29,420 nucleotides of DNA from JALNYB01 sp023230065 (GCA_034006405.1 JAVESW010000005.1:1-29420), one strand, 5' to 3'. Shown: positions 15,902-24,311, numbered from the stretch's first letter. A program made the numbers and translations. Notes: a model not told the origin generated them from the letters alone.

Positions 15902-17587
15902 ATGTCCGAAGAACCTATAGAGGTCACAATTAGAAAGTACGCACTTCAAAACGCTATATTCTTCAAAGGTACAGGTAACCCAAAAGCAGTTATTGGTAAG
16001 ATCTTAGGAGGATTCCCCGAATATAGGAGTAAGACAGCTGAACTTACGCCCATGATCAATTCTATCATGGCAGAAGTCAATGCCATGGGATTTGAAGCAC
16101 AGACAAACGAACTTCAAAAAATGGATTCCTCGCTTTTAGTAAGGGAAAAGAAAGAACGTATTTACGAACTTCCGGCTCTGGACAATGTCGTTGAAGGCAA
16201 AGTAGTGATGCGTATCGCTCCTGGACCGTCAGGACCACTTCATATTGGACATACTCGCGTATCCATCCTTAACGACGAATATATCAAAAGATACGGTGGA
16301 AAGCTCATCGTTAGATATGAAGACACAAACCCAGAAAAGATCGAACCAGACGCATACGAGATGATATCTGAAGATCTTGAATGGTTAGGTGTGAATATAA
16401 ATGAAACTATCATTCAATCAGAAAGATTCGAGATATATTACGACTACACAAAGAAACTCATTGAAATGGGAAAAGCTTACGTCTGTACATGTAACGCTGA
16501 TCACTGGAGAGAGCTTAAAGAACAAAAAATAGCCTGCCCGTGTCACGATCTTCCTATCGAGACACAATTAGAAAGATACGAAAAACTACTCGCAGGAGAA
16601 TATGATGAAGGTGAGGCAGTTGCTGTTATAAAGACCGATCTTGCACACCCCAACCCTGCGGTGAGGGATTTTGTTGCATTGAGAATTGTACATCATCCAC
16701 ATCCACGTACCGGAACCAAATATATCGCATACCCCATGATGAATCTCTCTGTCGCAATAGATGACCATCTCCTCGGAATGACACATGTCATCAGAGGAAA
16801 AGATCATCTCAACAACACATTGAGACAAGAATATATCTTCGATTATTTCGGATGGAAAAAACCCGAATATTATCATTATGGATTGGTAAATATTCCAGAT
16901 ACCGTCCTAAAAACATCTCTTATAAAACAGAGTATAAAAGCCGGAGAATACACTGGATGGGACGACGTTAGAACAGGCACTGTAAGAGCTATGGAAAGAC
17001 GCGGGATAAAACCAGAGGCAATAAGAAGATATTGGATAGAAAGCGGCATGAAATCAGTCGATATACAATTCTCCTGGGACAATCTTTACGGAATGAACCG
17101 TGACATCATCGATGCAACATCAAATCGGTATTTTTTCGTACCAGATCCAGTAAGGTATGATATCGAGGGAATCGACGTACTTAAGGGACAGGCACCACTG
17201 CACCCAGATCATCCAGAAAGAGGAAACAGAGAATATATCGTTGACGGAAGCAAAACAATATTCATCTCTGCAGATGATTCTAAGACATTCGTAGAAACAA
17301 AAAAGATCAGATTGAAGGATCTCTGTAATCTCGACTATTCAACACCTGCGAAGTACTCTGGAAATGACGTATCTATACTCAAACACGGTGTAAAAGCAAT
17401 CCAATGGGTAGGAAGGAACAGCGTAAAAACTGAACTCCTCATGCCCGACGGAACGATTCTTAACGGTCTCACAGAAAATGCCATATTAAAAGAACATAAC
17501 AACTCCGTACAATTCGAAAGACTTGGTTTCGTGAAAATAGAAGAGAATACACCTGAAAACATCAGAGCTGTATTCACACACCGCTAA
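15902..17587 (+). CDS. gltX: Glutamyl-tRNA synthetase, archaeal type
   Basis: Charges tRNA with glutamate. The 561-residue protein has the archaeal/GlnRS-like layout: an N-terminal helical extension (1-95), the class I core with GPSGPLHIGHTRV (HIGH at 114-117), a paired-cysteine insertion (VCTC 194-197, CPCH 212-215), RGKDHLNNTLRQEY, and a C-terminal beta-barrel anticodon-binding part. The second class I motif is unusual: at 333-342 the line reads DTVLKTSLIK, where archaeal relatives have V-L-S-T-S-K, so the second KMSKS lysine position is Leu340 (CTT). GWDDVRTGT also departs from the common GWDDPRLPT. The rest of the fold is intact and the gene is not broken. Whether it also mis-charges tRNA-Gln cannot be read from the sequence. 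Confidence 0.93.
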   Translation: MSEEPIEVTIRKYALQNAIFFKGTGNPKAVIGKILGGFPEYRSKTAELTPMINSIMAEVNAMGFEAQTNELQKMDSSLLVREKKERIYELPALDNVVEGKVVMRIAPGPSGPLHIGHTRVSILNDEYIKRYGGKLIVRYEDTNPEKIEPDAYEMISEDLEWLGVNINETIIQSERFEIYYDYTKKLIEMGKAYVCTCNADHWRELKEQKIACPCHDLPIETQLERYEKLLAGEYDEGEAVAVIKTDLAHPNPAVRDFVALRIVHHPHPRTGTKYIAYPMMNLSVAIDDHLLGMTHVIRGKDHLNNTLRQEYIFDYFGWKKPEYYHYGLVNIPDTVLKTSLIKQSIKAGEYTGWDDVRTGTVRAMERRGIKPEAIRRYWIESGMKSVDIQFSWDNLYGMNRDIIDATSNRYFFVPDPVRYDIEGIDVLKGQAPLHPDHPERGNREYIVDGSKTIFISADDSKTFVETKKIRLKDLCNLDYSTPAKYSGNDVSILKHGVKAIQWVGRNSVKTELLMPDGTILNGLTENAILKEHNNSVQFERLGFVKIEENTPENIRAVFTHR

Positions 17588-17620
17588 ATATTGTAATAAA
17601 TTTTAATAAAAATTCATACA

Positions 17621-17645
17621 CGTTCTGATAGATCTCATCAGAACG
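17621..17645 (-). terminator. Hairpin terminator of the dtxR-feoB operon
   Basis: CGTTCTGAT (17621-17629) and ATCAGAACG (17637-17645) form a perfect 9-bp stem with a 7-nt loop; the feoB stop lies in one arm. On the minus strand the hairpin is followed by a T-rich run (about 17590-17615). gltX converges from the other side, so it may act on both strands. Confidence 0.5.
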
Positions 17646-19551
17646 CTATGAATATCATATTGAATAACGAACCTATCAAAATAGCTACTGCCATCGATAC
17701 AAAAGCTATAATAGCTGTATCCTTCCAACCAATCTCACGTCCCATTACTGTAAATGTTGCCAAACAAGGCATGAATACAGCCATTACCACGCCGAACACC
17801 ACAAATTGTTCCGGTGTCATGAACTGATCAAGTGTGAGAGGCGCTGCGAGTATCACTAACAGCGCAACAGACATCTCTTTTCTTAAAATGCCGACTAAAA
17901 ATGCAATTATTACTACTGCTGGCAATCCTAGCATACCTACGGTGATAAAAGACAGCGGATCCACGATTATATTTAATGCGTTATAAGCAAGCAATATCTC
18001 TACAACAACACTTCCTACAACAAGCATCGGGAAAGCTATAATAAAAAAATCTTTGATTCTTTCCCAGGTCTTATATAATACATTCTTTGCCTGAGGCATT
18101 ACAAGATCTGGCAGCTCCATAGCAAGATTAGATGGCTCTGACTTAAGGAATTTATTGAGTACGAGTCCTGTAATTCCTATCAACACCAATAACATGACCA
18201 GAATCGCTAATGCATATTCAACCCCTGCATATTTTCCAGTGACTCCCATGATTATTGCCATCTGCGCAGAACATGGGACAGCCATTACAATCATGGATAT
18301 CACTATCAATCTTTCCCTTCTGGAATGAATGGAGCGTGTGGCTAATATGGCTGGAACATTGCATCCTATGCCTACCATCATAGGAATAAAAGCACCGCCA
18401 TGCAATCCGAATTTATGCATAAGTGAATCTAACAAGACAACTGCACGCGGAAGATATCCAGAATCCTCCAAAACACCCAATATCAAATAGAACACAAGAA
18501 TATACGCTATCAATAAAGATAGGATTGCTCTGATACTGCCATTTATCCCTATCAATATCAGTTCTAAATTTCCGCCTAATGAACCAGCTAAATTATCAAT
18601 AAAATCTCCTATGCAAACATCATATGTCCACTCTACTGCGCCACTCAGATATTCTCCTAGATAAATAATCGAAAGAAACATTATTGCAAATATAGCGGCC
18701 AATATCGGAACTCCGGTTATCGGTGCAATGGTCAGATCGGATATCTTCTCGGCACGCGTCTGAGGTCTTTGTGTCTTTTTCTGAACCGTTTTGATAAGAA
18801 TATCAGAATGCGCATATCTGTCGCGACCTATCTCAATATTAGGAGATTCTCCAAGAAGCTCTTTGAGTGAATTCCTTATTATCTCAGCCTTCTCCTGTAC
18901 ATCATCGGGAACACCATCTATGAAATCCTGTGTTCCTTCTAAAAGCTTGACTGCTTTTCCTCTTTTGGAAAAACGCGTTTCACCCAGAAGCTTTATGAGT
19001 ACTGTGATGGAACGCTCAATGTAATTTGAATACTTTACTTGGAATGCCGAAACGGTTGCCTTTCCAGCACATATTGCATCTGCAAGATTATCAACACCTT
19101 CTGATGTCTTCGCAGAAACAGGTATAACTGGTATTCCTAAATAATTTGAAAGTGCATCTACATCTGTATCAAACCTCTTCTTTGATGCATCGAACTTATT
19201 CAATGCCAGAATAACAGGAAGACCTAATTCCATGACCTCGAAACATAAAACCAAACTACTTTCTAGATTTGTTGCATCTGCTACAAGAACCACAGCATCA
19301 TTATCGGGGTCACTAAGCATTCTTATTGCAACATCTTCATCTGCAGAATTACCAGATATGCTATATGTTCCAGGAAGGTCGTGTACTCTGACATTGACCC
19401 CGTTCCTCTTAATGACTGATTCTTCGAATTCAACCGTGGTTCCAGAATAATTCGATGATATTACACCTACACCTGTCAAACGACTGAACAGCGATGACTT
19501 ACCGACATTTGGTTGCCCGATCAAAGCAACCTGTAACATCTTCTCTGGCAT
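17638..19551 (-). CDS. feoB: Ferrous iron transporter FeoB
   Basis: Inner-membrane Fe2+ importer with an N-terminal GTPase. G1 is GQPNVGKSS (12-20), the switch I threonines are in YSGTTVEF, G3 is DLPGTYS (58-64), G4 is NKFD (118-121) and G5 is PVSAKTSEG. A helical GDI-like spacer (about 165-265) precedes the membrane part, which has two Gate/Nucleoside-recognition repeats and the core GIGCNVPAILATR with its cysteine, and PCSAQMAIIMG. Length 637 aa is typical of archaeal FeoB. It overlaps the DtxR-FeoA gene by 1 bp, so the FeoA function is supplied by that fusion protein rather than by a separate gene. Expression is probably controlled from the operator upstream of dtxR. Confidence 0.96.
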   Translation of the reverse strand: MPEKMLQVALIGQPNVGKSSLFSRLTGVGVISSNYSGTTVEFEESVIKRNGVNVRVHDLPGTYSISGNSADEDVAIRMLSDPDNDAVVLVADATNLESSLVLCFEVMELGLPVILALNKFDASKKRFDTDVDALSNYLGIPVIPVSAKTSEGVDNLADAICAGKATVSAFQVKYSNYIERSITVLIKLLGETRFSKRGKAVKLLEGTQDFIDGVPDDVQEKAEIIRNSLKELLGESPNIEIGRDRYAHSDILIKTVQKKTQRPQTRAEKISDLTIAPITGVPILAAIFAIMFLSIIYLGEYLSGAVEWTYDVCIGDFIDNLAGSLGGNLELILIGINGSIRAILSLLIAYILVFYLILGVLEDSGYLPRAVVLLDSLMHKFGLHGGAFIPMMVGIGCNVPAILATRSIHSRRERLIVISMIVMAVPCSAQMAIIMGVTGKYAGVEYALAILVMLLVLIGITGLVLNKFLKSEPSNLAMELPDLVMPQAKNVLYKTWERIKDFFIIAFPMLVVGSVVVEILLAYNALNIIVDPLSFITVGMLGLPAVVIIAFLVGILRKEMSVALLVILAAPLTLDQFMTPEQFVVFGVVMAVFMPCLATFTVMGREIGWKDTAIIAFVSMAVAILIGSLFNMIFIAF

Positions 19552-20213
19552 TAGCTACTCACATCAACAAAAATGGAGGATGCCATTCCGAAATCTAAAG
19601 CTACGGTTGAATTTCCAAGTCCGATGACCCTTGGGCCCTTATCCGAGATCTTGCTATCCATTGTAACTTCCCTTCCAGGAACAAAACCCAATGATATCAA
19701 TTTCTTTACGACATCTGGATCGTCACTCTTGAGATGAGAGATCATACCGTGTTCTCCTGGTGTAAGACTTACTAACACCTTTGACGAATCATTTGTCTTT
19801 CCAAGACAAGCATCGCATGGATTCTTGCAGCTTTTACAATCATCATCAACCGGTATTCCAAACATCTTACACATCTTAACAGCCGACTCATCGGATATCG
19901 CGTGCTCCATCTTACATGCTTCCTCGTGTGCTGCATCATGATCAAGATTTAGGATATCCATCAAGAAATGCTCCATGACATGATGTTTTTTTCTTACTTG
20001 CCTTGCAACATGCAATCCGCTCTCTGTGAGTTTCACACCTTTGTATTTCTCATACTCAACAAGACCTTCATTCGAAAGAATCTTCACCATCTCCGTTACA
20101 CTAGCTGGTGAGATGTTCATGAAAGTTGACAACTCTGTGGTCTTTATAGCACTCTGACCCTCTGTCAACCTCAATATGCTGATGAGATAATCCTCGCGGT
20201 TTCTAGTGGTCAT
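19551..20213 (-). CDS. DtxR/IdeR-type iron-dependent repressor with C-terminal FeoA domain
   Basis: Metal-responsive transcription regulator, 220 aa. Winged helix at about 1-65 (TTELSTFMNISPASVTEMVK holds the recognition helix), dimerisation/metal domain at about 66-122, and a FeoA/SH3-like domain at about 145-220 (LTPGEHGMISHL, LGFVPGREV). The metal site reads C100-x2-E103-H104 with His77/His78 and Glu81 nearby; Cys at this place is the DtxR/IdeR (iron) form, not the MntR (manganese) form. Between the domains lies C126-x2-C129-x3-C133-x2-C136, which could hold a zinc ion or Fe-S cluster and is not part of classical DtxR. It is the first gene of an operon with feoB and has a likely auto-operator beside its TATA box. 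Confidence 0.9.
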   Translation of the reverse strand: MTTRNREDYLISILRLTEGQSAIKTTELSTFMNISPASVTEMVKILSNEGLVEYEKYKGVKLTESGLHVARQVRKKHHVMEHFLMDILNLDHDAAHEEACKMEHAISDESAVKMCKMFGIPVDDDCKSCKNPCDACLGKTNDSSKVLVSLTPGEHGMISHLKSDDPDVVKKLISLGFVPGREVTMDSKISDKGPRVIGLGNSTVALDFGMASSIFVDVSS

Positions 20214-20235
20214 AATATGACATATTACAAATTTG

Positions 20236-20276
20236 TATATATAATTTAGGAAACCCTAAATAATTATATTCCTAAA
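20236..20276 (-). promoter_or_regulatory. TATA box and probable DtxR-type operator of the dtxR-feoB operon
   Basis: On the minus strand TTATATATA (plus 20236-20244) lies 23-31 nt above the dtxR ATG, giving a leaderless or nearly leaderless transcript. Directly upstream is the inverted repeat TTTAGG-AAAC-CCTAAA (20245-20260), and a further half-site CCTAAA at 20271-20276. The half-site matches the TTAGG core of DtxR-family boxes. A repressor bound here would cover the BRE/TATA region, consistent with iron-dependent autorepression. Confidence 0.55.
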
Positions 20277-20357
20277 ATATTCAATCTAATCAGTAAAAAT
20301 ACGAGAACTCTGACCGTGAAAACAAAGTCAGAATTCAAAAAAAATTAAACAAATCGT

Positions 20358-20687
20358 TTATTGTTTATCAGCTTCTTGTCTTCTGGATTCACGCTCATTG
20401 TGACACTTGTCGATCATTTCCTTTTTGTCAGACTCGAGTTTCTCTATATCTGCATTGAGGGTCTTGATCTTCGCACATAGATCTATGACCTCAACAGAGA
20501 ATTCCTGACTATTTTTAGAATAAAGCTCGTAAGCTTTATTTCCGATTTCTTTGTTGATCTTCTCGACATCACGTTTCTTATCGCTGATCTTTGAGTCGAA
20601 CTCCAGCTCTCTTATCTTTTGATCTGTAAGAGTGCCTGTGTTCTGAACTCCTACCTTTATTGTATCCATTAATCCCGTGTCATTCAC
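20358..20687 (-). CDS. Small coiled-coil protein, function unknown
   Basis: A 109-residue, highly charged protein. From about residue 25 to the end it is almost continuous heptad-like helix (DSKISDKKRDVEKINKEIG, then LCAKIKTLNADIEKLESDKK), ending in an Arg/Glu-rich tail. No cysteines suggest a zinc ribbon; only two scattered Cys are present. I do not recognise a family. It lies 35 nt downstream of glyA on the same strand, so it may be co-transcribed. The start is uncertain: AGGTGA abuts the first ATG and is too far from the ATG six codons later. Confidence 0.65.
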   Translation of the reverse strand: MNDTGLMDTIKVGVQNTGTLTDQKIRELEFDSKISDKKRDVEKINKEIGNKAYELYSKNSQEFSVEVIDLCAKIKTLNADIEKLESDKKEMIDKCHNERESRRQEADKQ

Positions 20688-20722
20688 CTTATTTCTCTAC
20701 TGGTCGATGAGGATGTGACTAT

Positions 20723-22006
20723 TTATGGAACCAACTTGTGATAGTCATATGCAGGTTCACCTGCGTTGAAACAGTATTGGATCGTTGCAAAGTTCTTCTT
20801 GAACGCTTTAACATCTTCTTTGACCTTCTTCGGATCTTCTTTCTTGACAACTACGCGCGCAATAAGGCTTGCAACTTCTTTCATATCGTTCTCTTTCATT
20901 CCGATACGAGTCATTTCCTGTGAACCGAGTCTTAATCCAGATGGCCTTACAGAGCTTGTATCATTAGGAAGCATATTCTTATTACATATGATATTAGCAT
21001 CCTCAAGTAACTGAGCACAATCCTTTCCGCCACCGAACTGAGAGACATCTAATGCAATAGCATGCGATCTTGTAAATCCAAGATCAGGACAGAGTACAGG
21101 TACGCCCAACTCATACAATGCTTGTCCAAGTGCACGTGAATTCTTACATGCCTGCGCTGCATATTCTTTTCCGAATACATCCATCTCTGCAAGTGTAATT
21201 GCCAAAGCTGCCATCGCATGAAGATGATGGCTTGATGTGACTCCAGGGAACACTGCTTTCTGGATCTTCTTTTCCTGCTCCTCGGTGAGTTTTGAACCGA
21301 GGATCAATCCGTGGTTCGGTCCAGGGAATGTCTTATGCGTTGATGACGAAACGATATTAACGCCATCTTCGAATGGTTTCTGAAACTGCCCTCCGGCAAT
21401 AAGTCCCAGAACATGTGCACAATCCTCCCAGACGAGACATCCTACCTCGTTGAATGTGTCTTGAAGCTCTTTCAGTGGCGGTGGGAAAAGGAACACGGAA
21501 AGGCCAAACTGTGCAACTTTTGGTTTAACTTTCTTCAAAAGCTTGATAGTTCCGTCAACATCCAGATTCATATCATCTGTGCTAAATGGATAATTAACTG
21601 AATTAACAGACCTCTGTCCGAATGCACCGAATTCACATGTTGAGATGTGAGCTCCCTGCGCAAGTGCACATGTTGTGATCGTATCTCCTGGCTGCGCAAA
21701 TGCAAAAAGAACGGCCATATTGGCTACTGTTCCAGAAATAGGCCTCACATCAGCAAAGTCTGCTTCAAAAACCTTCTTTGCCAATTCGACGGCTTTAAGC
21801 TCTACTTTATCGACATAAATATTTCCCTGATAGTATCTTTTTCCAGGAAGGCCCTCGGCATACCTGTCTGCGAAATCTGAAATCAGCATCTCTTTTGCAA
21901 GAGGGCTCATAAGATTCTCGGAAGCGATCATTGGAATACATTCCTCGAACCATTTATTATGGGCCATCACATTTTCTCTGATGAAACGTGCATCTTCTAC
22001 ACTCAT
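20723..22006 (-). CDS. glyA: Serine hydroxymethyltransferase
   Basis: PLP enzyme interconverting serine and glycine and loading a one-carbon unit on a tetrahydropterin. The 427-residue protein shows ASENLMSPLAKEML, YAEGLPGKRYYQG, the PLP-site ISGTVANMAVLFAF, WEDCAHVLGLIAGGQF, and the Schiff-base lysine in SSSTHKTFPGPNHG; RPSGLRLGSQEMTRIGM near the C-terminus binds the substrate carboxylate. The THKTFPGP form and overall length fit the archaeal branch. The ATG at 22006 lacks a Shine-Dalgarno motif and has a TATA-like box about 30 nt above. A coiled-coil gene follows; the spacer upstream holds a pseudogene. Confidence 0.95.
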   Translation of the reverse strand: MSVEDARFIRENVMAHNKWFEECIPMIASENLMSPLAKEMLISDFADRYAEGLPGKRYYQGNIYVDKVELKAVELAKKVFEADFADVRPISGTVANMAVLFAFAQPGDTITTCALAQGAHISTCEFGAFGQRSVNSVNYPFSTDDMNLDVDGTIKLLKKVKPKVAQFGLSVFLFPPPLKELQDTFNEVGCLVWEDCAHVLGLIAGGQFQKPFEDGVNIVSSSTHKTFPGPNHGLILGSKLTEEQEKKIQKAVFPGVTSSHHLHAMAALAITLAEMDVFGKEYAAQACKNSRALGQALYELGVPVLCPDLGFTRSHAIALDVSQFGGGKDCAQLLEDANIICNKNMLPNDTSSVRPSGLRLGSQEMTRIGMKENDMKEVASLIARVVVKKEDPKKVKEDVKAFKKNFATIQYCFNAGEPAYDYHKLVP

Positions 22007-22031
22007 GATATATCAATATCAGGTAATGATG

Positions 22032-22047
22032 CCCTTATAAAAAAGGG
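22032..22047 (-). promoter_or_regulatory. glyA promoter with inverted repeat around the TATA box
   Basis: CTTTTTTATAAG on the minus strand (plus 22034-22045) lies about 28-39 nt above the glyA ATG. It is bracketed by CCCTT (22032-22036) and AAGGG (22043-22047), an inverted repeat with a 6-nt spacer that could bind a regulator or be chance. Confidence 0.35.
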
Positions 22048-22304
22048 TGTTGATTGAAAATCGATCTGCAATTATAGATTAGTGATACCTCTTGCAACCT
22101 CATTTTTATGAGATTTATCCTAAAAATATGTACTAAAATAGACCAGATTTCCAAGAATTATAAATTTGAGATTCGTCTCGATATTATTAGACCCTCAAAT
22201 ATGACATATAACTACATTCAACCGTCTATCATGAAACATACTGATGAGACACCCATCATGCATCTAATCATAGACATAAACATTAGTATTCTCTTATAGT
22301 ATGT
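22048..22304. other. Spacer without recognisable feature
   Basis: A/T-rich sequence between the glyA promoter and the isomerase remnant. A 63-codon frame on the plus strand (22108-22299) has no recognisable motif, no Shine-Dalgarno and poor codon use, so I do not call it. No tRNA or stable hairpin is visible. Confidence 0.5.
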
Positions 22305-22918
22305 CTACCAGGCAGGCCCATTATGATTGAACTCAGACAATGAACCAAAGAATGATATCAATTTAACATTCTCATTGATGTGTGCCTTCCACCTGATGGC
22401 TTCAGAACTCGTGTTCGCAATACTGTAGGTCGTGAAATCTTAACATGCGTGTTGGCTAATATTTTACTAACGTATTTTTAAAATGTACAGTTTGTCTCTC
22501 TGTTTCCCAATAACTATAAAAAGGATATTTAATTCGGTCACCACGTAGAATAATCCATATCTTTAAGAACGATTGCAAGACATCCTAAGATACACCCGAA
22601 TGATCCTCTTGATACAAGTACGCCTGTAACCTTCCCAAATATATCTTTATCTTTAATGCATTTAGAAACAAATTCTCCACTCAATTATATGCAAATAATT
22701 TTATTTCCATGAGAACGCGTTGCCTCATAAATTATCAAGGCCTCTTTAATATCTCCAAAATAACTTGCAGCGATAACTATTGTCTCATCGTGGACCAAAC
22801 TAAAATTCTATTCCTCTGACAATAAAAACGAGAATCTCAAAAAATCATTGGCATAATCTGAAGAAATCTCCACAGCCAATGTTAACCTACCCATGACACA
22901 GATACGTATTTTCTCCAT
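22305..22918 (-). pseudogene. Decayed bifunctional phosphoglucose/phosphomannose isomerase (SIS domain)
   Basis: Minus-strand translation shows three recognisable parts of a PGI/PMI-type SIS protein in order. From 22918, MEKIRICVMGRLTLAVEI then SSDYANDFLRF matches the glycine-rich sugar-phosphate site (GMGGS region); DETIVIAASYFGDIKEALII (near 22780) is the SYSGNTEE motif; GVLVSRGSFGCILGCLA (near 22600) is the P-R-A-A-L-G-Y region. After a frameshift near 22440, the segment EAIRWKAHINENVKLISFFG then SLSEFNHNGPAW matches the C-terminal RWK-xx-NEN-K and E-x-NHN motifs. The reading frame is broken by TAG (22808-22810), TAA (22685-22687), TGA (22538-22540), several further stops and at least one frameshift. 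Even if TAG is read as pyrrolysine the TAA and frameshift remain, so the gene is dead. Confidence 0.82.
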
Positions 22919-23161
22919 CCTTAACAATTTCGGCAACTTTGCATTTAAAATCTCCTCTATGCTCCCACGGATCCAAAACCTGTTTGCAGATAGTGAAATT
23001 AGAAATTTCGCTTTCGATTACGCCCTTTCATTTCTTAATGATGCCTAGATATATACGAAGGACAAGTATACCAAACTATTATTTTGGTTTTAACCAGAAA
23101 ATGAGTACTAAAATAATTTTATTTTAATAGAGAACCATTCCAAAATCTGGTTGATTTAGAA
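22919..23161 (-). other. Spacer with a coding-like remnant of unknown family
   Basis: Between the isomerase remnant and ribB. A different minus-strand frame (about 23085 to 22887) reads as protein-like but has an internal TGA (about 23030) and ends in TAG (22887-22889); part of it is DPWEHRGDFKCKVAEIV from 22973. It overlaps the 5' end of the isomerase remnant in another frame, so it may be its decayed N-terminal region or a second fossil. The right part (about 23110-23130) is A/T-rich and probably holds the ribB promoter. Confidence 0.35.
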
Positions 23162-23872
23162 ATGTGTATTGAAAATGCTTTGAAAGATATCAGAGCCGGA
23201 AAGATCGTCTTGGTCTACGACTTCGACAACAGGGAAAAAGAAACAGACATGACAATTGCCTCTGAGTTCATTACAGCAGATGTGTTGAAAAGAATGAGAC
23301 ATGATGCAGGCGGGCTCGTCTGTACCACAACGCCGAACAAACTCTCTAAAGATCTCGGACTTCCATTCCTTTCGGACGTATTTTGGGATGAAAGAGACAA
23401 ATATCCATTACTCGGAGCAATGGCCCCTAACGATATACCTTATGATCATACAAAATCATCATTCGGCATAACTATCAACCATAGGAAAACATATACTGGA
23501 ATAACCGACCATGACAGGACCTTGACAATATCTGAGTATGTCAAGACCATTTTCCAAAACAAATCAAAAGATGACATCATAAAGGAGCTTGGAGAGAACT
23601 TCAGGGCACCCGGGCATGTGCATCTTCTTAATTCTACGCCTAAGCTCCTAACTACTAGACACGGACACACGGAACTATGTACTGCACTTATGTACATGGC
23701 TGGCGTAAAACCATCAGCTACTATCTGTGAAATGATGGGCGATGACGGAGCATCGGGTAGCAAACAACATGCCATAGATTATAGCAAAAAGAACGAGCTC
23801 ACCTTCGTAACCGGAGATGAGATCACCGCTGCCTGGAAACAATACTTAGAAAAGACAGGATCGGATCTGTGA
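23162..23872 (+). CDS. ribB: 3,4-dihydroxy-2-butanone 4-phosphate synthase
   Basis: Converts ribulose 5-phosphate to the four-carbon riboflavin precursor and formate. The 236-residue protein has the acidic metal/substrate loop DFDNREKETDM, MRHDAGGLVC, HRKTYTGITDHDRTLTI, FRAPGHVHLL and the C-terminal GHTELCTALMYMAGV and ICEMMGDDG motifs of RibB. It is a stand-alone RibB with no fused GTP cyclohydrolase II, as usual in archaea. First gene of ribB-ribL-ribC-ribH, with only 4 nt before ribL. A TATA-like TTTTAATA lies 33-40 nt upstream of the ATG; there is no Shine-Dalgarno motif. Confidence 0.95.
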   Translation: MCIENALKDIRAGKIVLVYDFDNREKETDMTIASEFITADVLKRMRHDAGGLVCTTTPNKLSKDLGLPFLSDVFWDERDKYPLLGAMAPNDIPYDHTKSSFGITINHRKTYTGITDHDRTLTISEYVKTIFQNKSKDDIIKELGENFRAPGHVHLLNSTPKLLTTRHGHTELCTALMYMAGVKPSATICEMMGDDGASGSKQHAIDYSKKNELTFVTGDEITAAWKQYLEKTGSDL

Positions 23873-23876
23873 TCAT

Positions 23877-24311
23877 ATGGTGAGGGTGATGGCATCAGGA
23901 GTGTTCGATATAATCCATACTGGACACATCTCATACCTGCAACAAGCAAAAGCCTTAGGCGACGAGCTTGTGGTCGTTGTTGCCTGTGACAACACTGTGC
24001 GAAAGAAAAAACACGAACCGATCACACCAGAGAACATGCGCGTTAAGATTGTTGAGAACCTCAAACCTGTCGACCGCGCAATATTAGGAAGGGACGGTGG
24101 AAATATCTTCGACACCGTCAAAGATGTGAAACCGGACATAATAGTTCTGGGATTCGATCAACGTTTCGACGAAAATGATCTTGAGGCCAAACTAAAAGAG
24201 AATGGCATGGAAAATATCAAAGTCGTGAGGGCAACCGAATGTGCTGAAGACCTTTCAGCAACCAGGAAGATAGTTTCCAGGATCAGAAATTCAAAAGGTG
24301 ATTCTCAATGA
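23877..24311 (+). CDS. ribL: Archaeal FAD synthetase (nucleotidyltransferase)
   Basis: Adenylates FMN to FAD. The 144-residue nucleotidyltransferase opens VMASGVFDIIHTGHISYLQQ, with HTGH as the HxGH adenylyltransferase motif, then DNTVRKKKHEP, VLGFDQRFDE, and the C-terminal LSATRKIVSRI in place of the usual ISSTK signature. This small form with cysteines is the archaeal RibL rather than bacterial bifunctional RibF. The start may be ATG 23877 or 23889. It overlaps ribC by 4 bp. The CTP-dependent riboflavin kinase that makes its FMN substrate is not in the window. Confidence 0.9.
   Translation: MVRVMASGVFDIIHTGHISYLQQAKALGDELVVVVACDNTVRKKKHEPITPENMRVKIVENLKPVDRAILGRDGGNIFDTVKDVKPDIIVLGFDQRFDENDLEAKLKENGMENIKVVRATECAEDLSATRKIVSRIRNSKGDSQ

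Noticed and set aside
22108..22299. 63-codon plus-strand frame in the glyA-ribB spacer
   Set aside because: No family motif, no Shine-Dalgarno or clear TATA, atypical codon use; lies in non-coding A/T-rich sequence next to a pseudogene.
22808..22810. In-frame TAG in the isomerase remnant as a pyrrolysine codon
   Set aside because: The same frame also has TAA and TGA stops and a frameshift, so it is decay rather than recoding.
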